Assembly (NCBI GenBank): GCA_038040325.1
Contig: JBBPIM010000074.1
Coordinates: 1-5,279 of the forward strand
Direction of reading: 5' to 3'
Length of the DNA: 5,279 nt
Origin: Mayfieldus profundus
Lineage (GTDB): Bacteria > Actinomycetota > Thermoleophilia > Solirubrobacterales > 70-9
Below are positions 1-4,354 of this stretch, piece after piece (position 1 is the first letter of the stretch; every line of letters starts with the position of its first letter). The translations under genes and the position numbers were made by a program. The notes below the pieces were generated by a model. The model searched no databases. It had not been told where the DNA came from and worked only from the letters and a program-made list of their open reading frames with translations.

Positions 1-413
1 CGGTGGCCGAGCACTGCCGCCAGAAGCTGATCCGCCGCCACCCGCACGTGTTCGGCGAGGTGCAGGCCGACGACGCGGCCACCGTTCTGCGCAACTGGGA
101 CGCGATCAAGTCCGAGACCGAGGGCGGGGGCGCGTTCGGCGACCTGCCCGAGACGCTGCCCTCCACCCTCTACGCCAAGAAGGTGCAGCGCCGCGCGGGC
201 CGGCTGGACGCCGAACCGCCCCCGGAGCCCGGGGAAGCACTGCGGCGGTTGCGCTCCGCCGAGGGACGTGACGACGCCTTCGAGGCCGCAGGCGAGATGC
301 TGTTCGCCTCGGTGGCGGCCGCCACCGAGGCCGGGGCCGATCCGGAGCTGGCGCTGCGGGCGGCCGCCGACAGGTACGCAAGCAAGGTGAAGGAGGGCGA
401 GGCCCGACCGTGA
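1..413 (+). CDS. mazG: MazG-family nucleoside triphosphate pyrophosphohydrolase, C-terminal part (5' truncated by window edge)
   Basis: MazG hydrolyses (d)NTPs to NMP and pyrophosphate, a cytosolic house-cleaning role. Only about the last 136 residues are present; the frame runs off the left edge, so the GTG at position 3 is not the real start. Family hallmarks are the KLIRRHPHVFGE block (fragment residues 8-19), the NWDAIKSE helix (31-38), LPSTLYAKKVQRRA (52-65) and the C-terminal GEMLFASV followed by DPELALRAAADRYASK. The linker between the two MazG repeats is short. The acidic EExxE metal motif expected in the second repeat is not evident: residues 76-96 are Arg/Ala-rich, and the usual GDLLF reads GEMLF. 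The second domain may therefore be structural, with catalysis in the N-terminal domain outside the window. The TGA stop overlaps the enolase GTG by 4 bases, implying an operon and translational coupling. Family assignment is firm; the activity inference is tentative. Confidence 0.9.
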   Translation, partial: VAEHCRQKLIRRHPHVFGEVQADDAATVLRNWDAIKSETEGGGAFGDLPETLPSTLYAKKVQRRAGRLDAEPPPEPGEALRRLRSAEGRDDAFEAAGEMLFASVAAATEAGADPELALRAAADRYASKVKEGEARP

Positions 414-1684
414 GCGAGATCGAGCAGGTGCACGCGCGGCAGATCGTGGACAGCCGCGGCAACCCCACCGTGGAGGTGGACGTGACGCTGCGCTCCGGCG
501 CGAGCGGCCGCGCGGCGGTGCCCTCGGGCGCCTCCACCGGCGAGTTCGAGGCTGTGGAGCTGCGCGACGGCGGCGAGCAGTGGGCCGGGAAGGGCGTGAG
601 CAAGGCGGTGGCCAACGCCAACGGCGAGCTGGCCGATGCCGTGCGCGGGCTGGACGCCGGCGACCAGCGGGCGCTGGACCGGGCGATGATCGACCTCGAC
701 GGCACCGACAACAAGGGCCGCCTGGGCGCCAACGCGATCCTGGGAATCTCGCTGGCCGCCGCCAAGGCCGCCGCGGCCGACGCGCGCGTTCCGCTGTGGC
801 GCCACCTCGGCGGGGAGAACGCGCGCGTGCTCCCTGTACCGATGATGAACGTGCTCAACGGCGGCGCCCACGCCGACAACAAGGTCGACTTCCAGGAGTT
901 CATGATCGTGCCGGTGGGCGCGCCGTCGTTCGCGGAGGGCCTCCGGCTCGGCGCTGAGGTGTTCCACACGCTCAAGAAGACGCTCAAGGACCGTGGCCTG
1001 GGCACCGCGGTGGGCGACGAGGGCGGCTTCGCGCCCGACCTGGACTCCAACGAGGCGGCGCTTCAGGCCGTGATCGACGGGATCGAGGCGGCCGGCCACA
1101 CGCCGGGCGAGAGCGTGGCCATCGCGCTCGACCCGGCCACGAGCGAGATCCACTCCGGCGGCGTCTACCGCCTGGAGCACGAGGGCCGCGACCTCTCACC
1201 GCAGGAGATGGCCGCCTACTGGCAGGACATGGCGAGCCGCTACCCGATCCTCTCGATCGAGGACGGCATGGACGAGGAGGACTGGGACGGCTGGAAGGCG
1301 CTCACCGAGGCGCTGGGAGAGCGCGTGCAGCTGGTGGGTGACGACCTGTTCGTGACGAACACCGAGCGCCTGCGCAAGGGCATCGAGCTCGGGGTGGGCA
1401 ACTCGATCCTCGTGAAGGTGAACCAGATCGGCACGCTCACCGAGACGCTGGAGGCGATCGCGATGGCCCGCGAGGCCGGCTACACCGCGGTGATGTCCCA
1501 CCGCTCGGGCGAGACCGAGGACACCACGATCGCCGACCTGGCCGTGGCCACCGGCTGCGGCCAGATCAAGACGGGCGCGCCCTCGCGGTCGGACCGCGTA
1601 GCCAAGTACAACCAGCTGCTGCGCATCGAGGAGCAGCTGGGCGACCGCGCCGAGTACCCGGGGCGGTCGGTCTTCCGCAGTTAG
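410..1684 (+). CDS. eno: Enolase (phosphopyruvate hydratase)
   Basis: Enolase interconverts 2-phosphoglycerate and phosphoenolpyruvate in glycolysis and gluconeogenesis; it is cytosolic and Mg-dependent. The 424-residue length is normal. N-terminal signatures are IVDSRGNPTVEVDV (12-25) and the mobile loop SGASTGEFEAVELRDG (39-54). Barrel signatures are NVLNGGAHADNKVDFQEFMI (147-166), GDEGGFAPDL (202-211), SIEDGMDEEDWDGW (282-295), GDDLFVTN (310-317), LVKVNQIGTLTETL (334-347), MSHRSGETED (362-371) and IKTGAPSRSDR (386-396). By homology the catalytic residues are E163, E204, K336, H364 and K387, and the Mg ligands D241, E284 and D311; all are present. One small departure is DPATSE around D241, where many enolases have D-x-A-A-S/T-E. 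The GTG start is fixed by its 4-base overlap with the mazG stop. An AGGAGG lies 13 bases upstream, rather distant, so coupling probably helps initiation. Confidence 0.98.
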   Translation: MSEIEQVHARQIVDSRGNPTVEVDVTLRSGASGRAAVPSGASTGEFEAVELRDGGEQWAGKGVSKAVANANGELADAVRGLDAGDQRALDRAMIDLDGTDNKGRLGANAILGISLAAAKAAAADARVPLWRHLGGENARVLPVPMMNVLNGGAHADNKVDFQEFMIVPVGAPSFAEGLRLGAEVFHTLKKTLKDRGLGTAVGDEGGFAPDLDSNEAALQAVIDGIEAAGHTPGESVAIALDPATSEIHSGGVYRLEHEGRDLSPQEMAAYWQDMASRYPILSIEDGMDEEDWDGWKALTEALGERVQLVGDDLFVTNTERLRKGIELGVGNSILVKVNQIGTLTETLEAIAMAREAGYTAVMSHRSGETEDTTIADLAVATGCGQIKTGAPSRSDRVAKYNQLLRIEEQLGDRAEYPGRSVFRS

Positions 1685-1686
1685 CT

Positions 1687-1715
1687 AAGTGGTCGACGAT
1701 GAGCTGGCGGCGGCC
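1687..1715. repeat. 29-base exact direct repeat, copy 1 (eno 3' flank)
   Basis: This stretch begins two bases after the enolase stop codon. It is identical over 29 bases to 2657-2685, which lies inside the minus-strand DUF899 gene. Read on the minus strand it encodes RRQLIVDH, the conserved DUF899 segment, but no other DUF899 sequence surrounds it. Identity stops abruptly on both sides. It is either a recombination scar or gene fragment, a functional complementary segment, or an assembly artefact at a shared k-mer. Confidence 0.95.
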
Positions 1716-1754
1716 GGGGCATCGCAGCTTTGAGCCCCTGAGCTGAACCCAGCT
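1716..1754 (+). other. Possible competing hairpins downstream of eno
   Basis: Three pairings are possible. GGGGC at 1716-1720 can pair with GCCCC at 1734-1738. CAGCT at 1725-1729 can pair with AGCTG at 1741-1745. That same AGCTG can instead pair with CAGCT at 1750-1754 across an AACC loop. The stems are only 5 bp and no T-tract follows, so a classical intrinsic terminator is not supported. This could be eno 3' end structure or chance in GC-rich DNA. Confidence 0.25.
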
Positions 1755-1777
1755 GGCGCGACACCTACCCGCTTGCG

Positions 1778-2041
1778 ATGTGCGCGCGAATCGCCACGCC
1801 GTCGTGGAGGACGTCCAAGTGGAATGGCGACGGCGTCCTGCTGGCCAAGGCCCTCGAAGCTGGGGCGCAATTGTTGGCGGCCGAAGGCGCAACCGTCGGG
1901 TTTCACGCGGACCTGATTTGGCCGGACGGCAAGGAGACCGTCGACAGCGCCGACGCCGCGCGTGCTGCGCTGAAACGCCGGCTGCGAGCGATCCGGTTGA
2001 GCCCAGACAAGCGAAGCCTCGGCGTGAATCTCGGCCCGTGA
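1778..2041 (+). CDS. Hypothetical protein, 87 aa
   Basis: I do not recognise this protein. It is a soluble, Ala/Arg-rich 87-residue product with no signal peptide. The central and C-terminal part looks protein-like: an amphipathic stretch LLAKALEAGAQLLAAEGA (21-38), then HADLIWPDGKETVDSADAAR and a basic helix AALKRRLRAI. By my count about 71 of 87 codons end in G or C, well above the local base composition, which supports this frame over the overlapping ones. The ATG at 1778 has no Shine-Dalgarno sequence and the first 15 residues look less natural, so the true start may be internal or the 5' end may be decayed. Its TGA overlaps the GTG of the following microprotein (GTGA), which argues that both are translated as a unit. 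Coding status is likely but not certain. Confidence 0.5.
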   Translation: MCARIATPSWRTSKWNGDGVLLAKALEAGAQLLAAEGATVGFHADLIWPDGKETVDSADAARAALKRRLRAIRLSPDKRSLGVNLGP

Positions 2042-2136
2042 TCGACTGGCTGGAAAGCCACCCAGGGGTTATCGCGGCCGTGGGCGTCTTCGTCGCGGTC
2101 GTGAGCATCATCGTGGCCGTGCTGCTCGCCAGCTGA
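2038..2136 (+). CDS. Single-transmembrane microprotein, 32 aa
   Basis: This short reading frame starts at the GTG embedded in the GTGA junction with the preceding hypothetical gene. It encodes a polar head, MIDWLESHPG, followed by a continuous hydrophobic segment of about 20 residues (roughly 11-31, rich in V, A and I) and a terminal Ser. This is a plausible N-in or N-out bitopic or tail-anchored membrane peptide. Coding support comes from third positions (29 of 32 G or C) and from the hydrophobic run ending cleanly at a stop. There is no Shine-Dalgarno sequence, so translation would depend on termination-reinitiation from the upstream frame. The same frame stays open further upstream, but that part is Arg-rich and looks like a shadow. 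It is convergent with the DUF899 gene, 12 bases away. Function unknown; small single-span proteins are often regulators of membrane complexes or toxins, but nothing here selects one. Confidence 0.55.
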   Translation: MIDWLESHPGVIAAVGVFVAVVSIIVAVLLAS

Positions 2137-2144
2137 GCAACCTC

Positions 2145-2162
2145 CCCGCTAGCGTTCGCGGG
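2145..2162. terminator. Weak stem-loop between convergent genes
   Basis: CCCGC (2145-2149) can pair with GCGGG (2158-2162) around an 8-base loop that overlaps the DUF899 stop codon. It sits at the junction of two convergent genes, where a bidirectional terminator would be expected. The stem is only 5 bp and has no T-tract on either strand, so support is weak. Confidence 0.22.
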
Positions 2163-2886
2163 CCGTGACCTGGTCAGCGCGTGGCGCGCCGGTCGAGCGG
2201 CCGCGTGGCTCCTCCCAATCCTCCTGGCGACCGAGCGCCGTCATGTCGAGGTAGTAGTGGGTGCCACCGACCTGCTCGGTGCCGCGCCCGTAGGTCGAGT
2301 AGGTGTGGAAGACGCGCTCACCGTCGCGCAGGAAGGCGCTCGTGCCGTGCAACTCACCCGTGGGGTCGGGAAAGCCCGCCTGCTCGAGCTCCGCCTTGTT
2401 GCGGTAGTTGTATTCCACCGGCGCGACGGCCTCGTCCAGCGTGACGTGGAAGTCGTAGTTGAAGTCGCTGCCGAACGAGGAGTACCAGGGGAAGGTCCAC
2501 CCCATGCGCGCCTTGAACGGCTCGATCTTGGCCAGCGGCGCGCGGGAGACGACGGCCATCGTGGTGTCGCGCGCGTGCAGGTGGGCGAGATTGCCGTATT
2601 GGTCGACCCGGCCCGAGCAGCTCGGACAGCCGTCGTCCCAGCTCGGGTCGAACATGAAGTGGTCGACGATGAGCTGGCGGCGGCCCTCGAACAGGTCGAG
2701 CAGGCTCGCCTCGCCGTCCGGCCCCTCGAAGACGTACTCCTTGTCGATCTCGACCATCGGCAGCCGGCGGCGCTCAGCGTTCAGCGCGTCCCGCGCGCTG
2801 GTGGCGTCCTTCTCCTTGGCCAGCAGCTCCTTGCGGGCGGCAAGCCACTCGTCGCGTGAGGTGATCTTCGGAAGAGCCACGGTCAT
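2149..2886 (-). CDS. DUF899 family thioredoxin-like protein
   Basis: This 245-residue protein belongs to the DUF899 (thioredoxin-fold) family, often annotated only as 'thioredoxin family protein'. Features in order: the N-terminal helix SRDEWLAARKELLAKEKDAT (10-29); the ERRRLPMVEIDKEYVFEGPDG block (38-58); the strand GRRQLIVDHFMF (68-79); the GCPSCS motif (86-91), with C87 and C90 in a CxxC arrangement; the FPWYSSFGSDFNYDFHV block (132-148); GTSAFLRDGERVFHTYSTYGRGTE (181-204); and a C-terminal HYYLDMTALGRQEDWEEP (210-227). Length and motifs indicate a complete protein. The Cys pair is suggestive of redox or thiol chemistry, but the family's biochemical activity is not established to my knowledge. 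The ATG start has no Shine-Dalgarno sequence and may be leaderless. It is divergent from an HxlR-type regulator across 72 bases, the usual layout for a regulator and its target. Confidence 0.9.
   Translation of the reverse strand: MTVALPKITSRDEWLAARKELLAKEKDATSARDALNAERRRLPMVEIDKEYVFEGPDGEASLLDLFEGRRQLIVDHFMFDPSWDDGCPSCSGRVDQYGNLAHLHARDTTMAVVSRAPLAKIEPFKARMGWTFPWYSSFGSDFNYDFHVTLDEAVAPVEYNYRNKAELEQAGFPDPTGELHGTSAFLRDGERVFHTYSTYGRGTEQVGGTHYYLDMTALGRQEDWEEPRGRSTGAPRADQVTARER
2657..2685. repeat. 29-base exact direct repeat, copy 2 (inside DUF899 gene)
   Basis: This is the parental copy, in frame within DUF899 codons 68-77 (Gly68 to Phe77), where it encodes conserved family sequence. The other copy is at 1687-1715 in the same orientation, 970 bases away. 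The sequence between copies contains the hypothetical/microprotein pair and the last two thirds of the DUF899 gene. Confidence 0.95.
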
Positions 2887-2891
2887 GTCTT

Positions 2892-2921
2892 ATCACAGAA
2901 CTTGGAAAAACCAACTATCAA
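2892..2921 (-). promoter_or_regulatory. Candidate promoter for the DUF899 gene
   Basis: On the minus strand, TTGATA (2916-2921, 5 of 6 to the TTGACA consensus) is followed after 18 bases by TGTGAT (2892-2897, 4 of 6 to TATAAT). Only 5 bases separate it from the ATG, so the transcript would be leaderless or nearly so, matching the absence of a Shine-Dalgarno sequence. This is consensus matching only. Confidence 0.4.
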
Positions 2922-2945
2922 TACGGTACTCCCGACTATCTAGTA
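2914..2945. promoter_or_regulatory. Candidate HxlR-family operator between the divergent genes
   Basis: The intergenic region is distinctly AT-richer than the rest of the window. ACTATC occurs at 2914-2919 and again at 2935-2940, exactly 21 bases (two helical turns) apart. TACT (2927-2930) and AGTA (2942-2945) form an inverted pair; HxlR-family operators such as that of YodB have TACT/AGTA-type half-sites. The elements overlap both candidate promoters, so a bound regulator could control both genes. The half-sites are short, so the assignment is tentative. Confidence 0.35.
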
Positions 2946-2946
2946 G

Positions 2947-2952
2947 TAGACT
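2947..2952 (+). promoter_or_regulatory. Candidate -10 box (leaderless) for the HxlR gene
   Basis: TAGACT fits the actinobacterial TAnnnT -10 pattern and is followed by exactly 6 bases and then the ATG. Transcription would start at or next to the initiation codon. No convincing -35 box or Shine-Dalgarno sequence is visible. A matching TAnnnT-N6-start arrangement occurs at 4006-4018. Confidence 0.4.
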
Positions 2953-2958
2953 TTTGGC

Positions 2959-3627
2959 ATGTCAACCAAGCGCACCTACGGCGAGGCCTGCGGGATCCCG
3001 CGGGCTCTGGACCGCGTCGGCGAGCGCTGGGCGCTCCTGATCGTCCGCGAGCTGCTGCTCGGCCCCAAGCGCTTCACGGACCTACGGACGGGCCTGCCCA
3101 ACGTGAGTCCCGACGTGCTCGCCCAGCGCCTGCGCGAGCTCGACGAGTCGGGGGTCGTGCAGCGGCGCAAGCTCCCGCCGCCGGCGGCTTCACAGGTCTA
3201 CGAGCTGACGGAGTGGGGGTTCGAGCTCGAGCCGGTCGTGCTCGCCCTGGGCCGCTGGGGCGCCCGCGCACCGGGGCCGCCCGACAACGCCGCGATGAGC
3301 TTCGACGCCCACATCATGTCGCTCATGACCCTGTTCGACCCCGAGCTGGCCGAGGGCTTCGACGCGAGCCTCGAGCTGCGGCTCGAAGAGCACCGCTTCC
3401 GCGCCGAGGTGGCCGATGGAGAGCTCGAGGTCGTGCGCGGGGACGCAATCGCGCCCGACGTGACGATCGAGACGGACCCCGGCACCTTGATCGCCCTGGT
3501 CCATGGCCATCGCCAGCTGGCCGAGGCGCTGAGCGCGGGGGACATCGAGATCGCGGGCGACGAGCAGGTCGCGGAGCGATTCCTCGGGCTCTTCCCCCTG
3601 CCTGAGCCGGCCATGCCCGCAGCGTAG
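2959..3627 (+). CDS. HxlR-family winged-helix transcriptional regulator with C-terminal SCP2-like domain
   Basis: The product is 222 residues. The N-terminal half is a typical HxlR/MarR-like winged helix: YGEACGIPRALDRVGERWALLIVRELLLGPKRF (7-39), the recognition region TDLRTGLPNVSPDVLAQRLRELDESGVV (40-67), and a wing through RRKLPPPAASQVYELTEWG (69-87). Cys11 lies at the position where redox- or quinone-sensing HxlR members carry their reactive Cys. HxlR proteins are usually about 110-130 residues; here about 100 more form an SCP2/sterol-carrier-like domain (about 120-212: FRAEVADGELEVVRG, APDVTIETDPGTLIALVHG, LSAGDIEIAGD). This known actinobacterial fusion could bind a hydrophobic ligand. 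The regulator is divergent from the DUF899 gene and probably controls it and itself. Start chosen as the first ATG, 6 bases after a TAnnnT box. DNA-binding assignment is firm; ligand and target are inferred. Confidence 0.92.
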   Translation: MSTKRTYGEACGIPRALDRVGERWALLIVRELLLGPKRFTDLRTGLPNVSPDVLAQRLRELDESGVVQRRKLPPPAASQVYELTEWGFELEPVVLALGRWGARAPGPPDNAAMSFDAHIMSLMTLFDPELAEGFDASLELRLEEHRFRAEVADGELEVVRGDAIAPDVTIETDPGTLIALVHGHRQLAEALSAGDIEIAGDEQVAERFLGLFPLPEPAMPAA

Positions 3628-3664
3628 GAAGGAGGCCGCGGGCCGGACGCGAAGTCCCCGGCAG

Positions 3665-3991
3665 ATGGCCGCCGCCACCCAACGCAGGCGCCGGGTCCGG
3701 TCCCGGCCCGGTCGCACCGTGCGCTGGGACCGGTTGGGCCGGATGGCGCTGCTCGGCACGCTGGGCGTGATCCTGCTGCTCTACATCTCGCCGGCCAAGC
3801 ACTGGATCGAGCAGTCGGGCACCGCGCGCGCGGAGACGTCCGAACTGGGCGAGCTGGAGAGCGAGCACGACCGTCTAGAGCGCCGTGTGAAGGAGCTGCG
3901 CGATCCGCAGGCGGTCGAGCGCGAGGCGCGGCGCCTCGGGATGGTGCGCCAGGGCGAGCGCGCCTATGTGATCGAGAACGCCCCCCGCTAG
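3665..3991 (+). CDS. ftsB: FtsB/DivIC-type septum formation initiator
   Basis: FtsB-like proteins join FtsL and FtsQ in the divisome and help activate septal peptidoglycan synthesis. This 108-residue protein has the expected plan: a very basic cytoplasmic N-terminus (RRRRVRSRPGR, 7-17), one transmembrane segment (about 27-42), an extracytoplasmic coiled coil (about 55-80, ELGELESEHDRLERRVKEL), and the family signature DPQAVEREARRLGMVRQGERAYVI (80-103). In many actinobacteria ftsB directly follows eno; here about 2 kb of other genes intervene. The ATG at 3665 has no close ribosome-binding site. A good AAGGAGG at 3629-3635, just after the HxlR stop, lies 29 bases upstream with no standard in-frame start between, so initiation is unexplained. 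DivIC is an alternative name for the same family. Confidence 0.93.
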   Translation: MAAATQRRRRVRSRPGRTVRWDRLGRMALLGTLGVILLLYISPAKHWIEQSGTARAETSELGELESEHDRLERRVKELRDPQAVEREARRLGMVRQGERAYVIENAPR

Positions 3992-4005
3992 CCTGGGGCC
4001 CCCGG

Positions 4006-4011
4006 TACCGT
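4006..4011 (+). promoter_or_regulatory. Candidate -10 box (leaderless) for the 106-aa gene
   Basis: TACCGT fits TAnnnT and is followed by 6 bases and the GTG start, the same geometry as at 2947-2959. No Shine-Dalgarno sequence precedes the GTG, consistent with a leaderless message. Chance occurrence is quite possible for so short a motif. Confidence 0.3.
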
Positions 4012-4017
4012 CGCGGC

Positions 4018-4338
4018 GTGGCCTTCGAGCTGGAGAGCGCGCTGTACCAGTGGCGGGAAGGCGAGGAGCGCTTGCGCGGCGCTCCCCCGCTCGAGCAGTT
4101 CGACCTCGAGCGCGCGGCCGCCGCGGTGGGGGACGAGCTGCGACGTCGGCTGGGCTCCAGCTTCACGGTGATCGAGCTGGCCGTCCTATACACCCGCGGG
4201 ACGGAGTGGGCGGAGGCGCTGGCCGCGCGCAACCGCGCGGGCACCGACACCTCGGCCGTTGTGGACGCCGCCTTCGGCCGCTACGCCGGCGAAGCCAAGG
4301 ACTTCGCCGGCGGGCGGCTGCGCCGCGGCGAAGACTGA
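4018..4338 (+). CDS. Conserved-looking hypothetical protein, 106 aa
   Basis: I do not recognise a family. The 106-residue product has no signal peptide or membrane segment and appears mostly helical. It comprises an N-terminal helix FELESALYQWREGEERLRG (3-21), PPLEQFDLERAAAAVGDELRRRLG (23-46), a hydrophobic core SFTVIELAVLYTRGTEWAEALAARN (48-72), and a C-terminal segment AVVDAAFGRYAGEAKDF (80-96). The strong G/C third-position pattern and a frame filled to a TGA next to a convergent gene support coding. It starts 26 bases after ftsB on the same strand. In many actinobacteria a DUF501 protein follows ftsB, but I see no clear DUF501 signature and the length is too short. GTG was chosen because it gives a natural N-terminus and sits after a TAnnnT box. 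It is convergent with the next gene, 16 bases apart. Confidence 0.75.
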   Translation: MAFELESALYQWREGEERLRGAPPLEQFDLERAAAAVGDELRRRLGSSFTVIELAVLYTRGTEWAEALAARNRAGTDTSAVVDAAFGRYAGEAKDFAGGRLRRGED

Positions 4339-4354
4339 TCCTTCACTCGGCCGG

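Noticed and set aside
106..1180. Long minus-strand open frames opposite mazG/eno (314 and 336 residues)
   Set aside because: They are Arg/Pro/Ala-rich shadows of the well-conserved plus-strand enolase, a usual effect of high GC; no recognisable domain.
1566..2111. Minus-strand frame of 181 residues containing RRQLIVDH
   Set aside because: It overlaps the enolase 3' end and reads the 29-base repeat in the DUF899 frame, but no flanking DUF899 sequence is present and the rest is low-complexity. Treated as a repeat, not a gene or pseudogene.
2257..2859. Plus-strand 200-residue frame opposite DUF899
   Set aside because: Val/Ala/Arg-rich shadow; the minus strand carries a complete recognisable family member.
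1685..3664. Mobile element bounded by the 29-base repeats
   Set aside because: The second copy lies inside an intact gene, there is no transposase or inverted terminal repeats, and 29 bases is too long for a target-site duplication.
3198..4250. Minus-strand 350-residue frame across HxlR, ftsB and the 106-aa gene
   Set aside because: Ser/Arg/Pro-rich, spans three plus-strand genes with clear domains, no recognisable motif.
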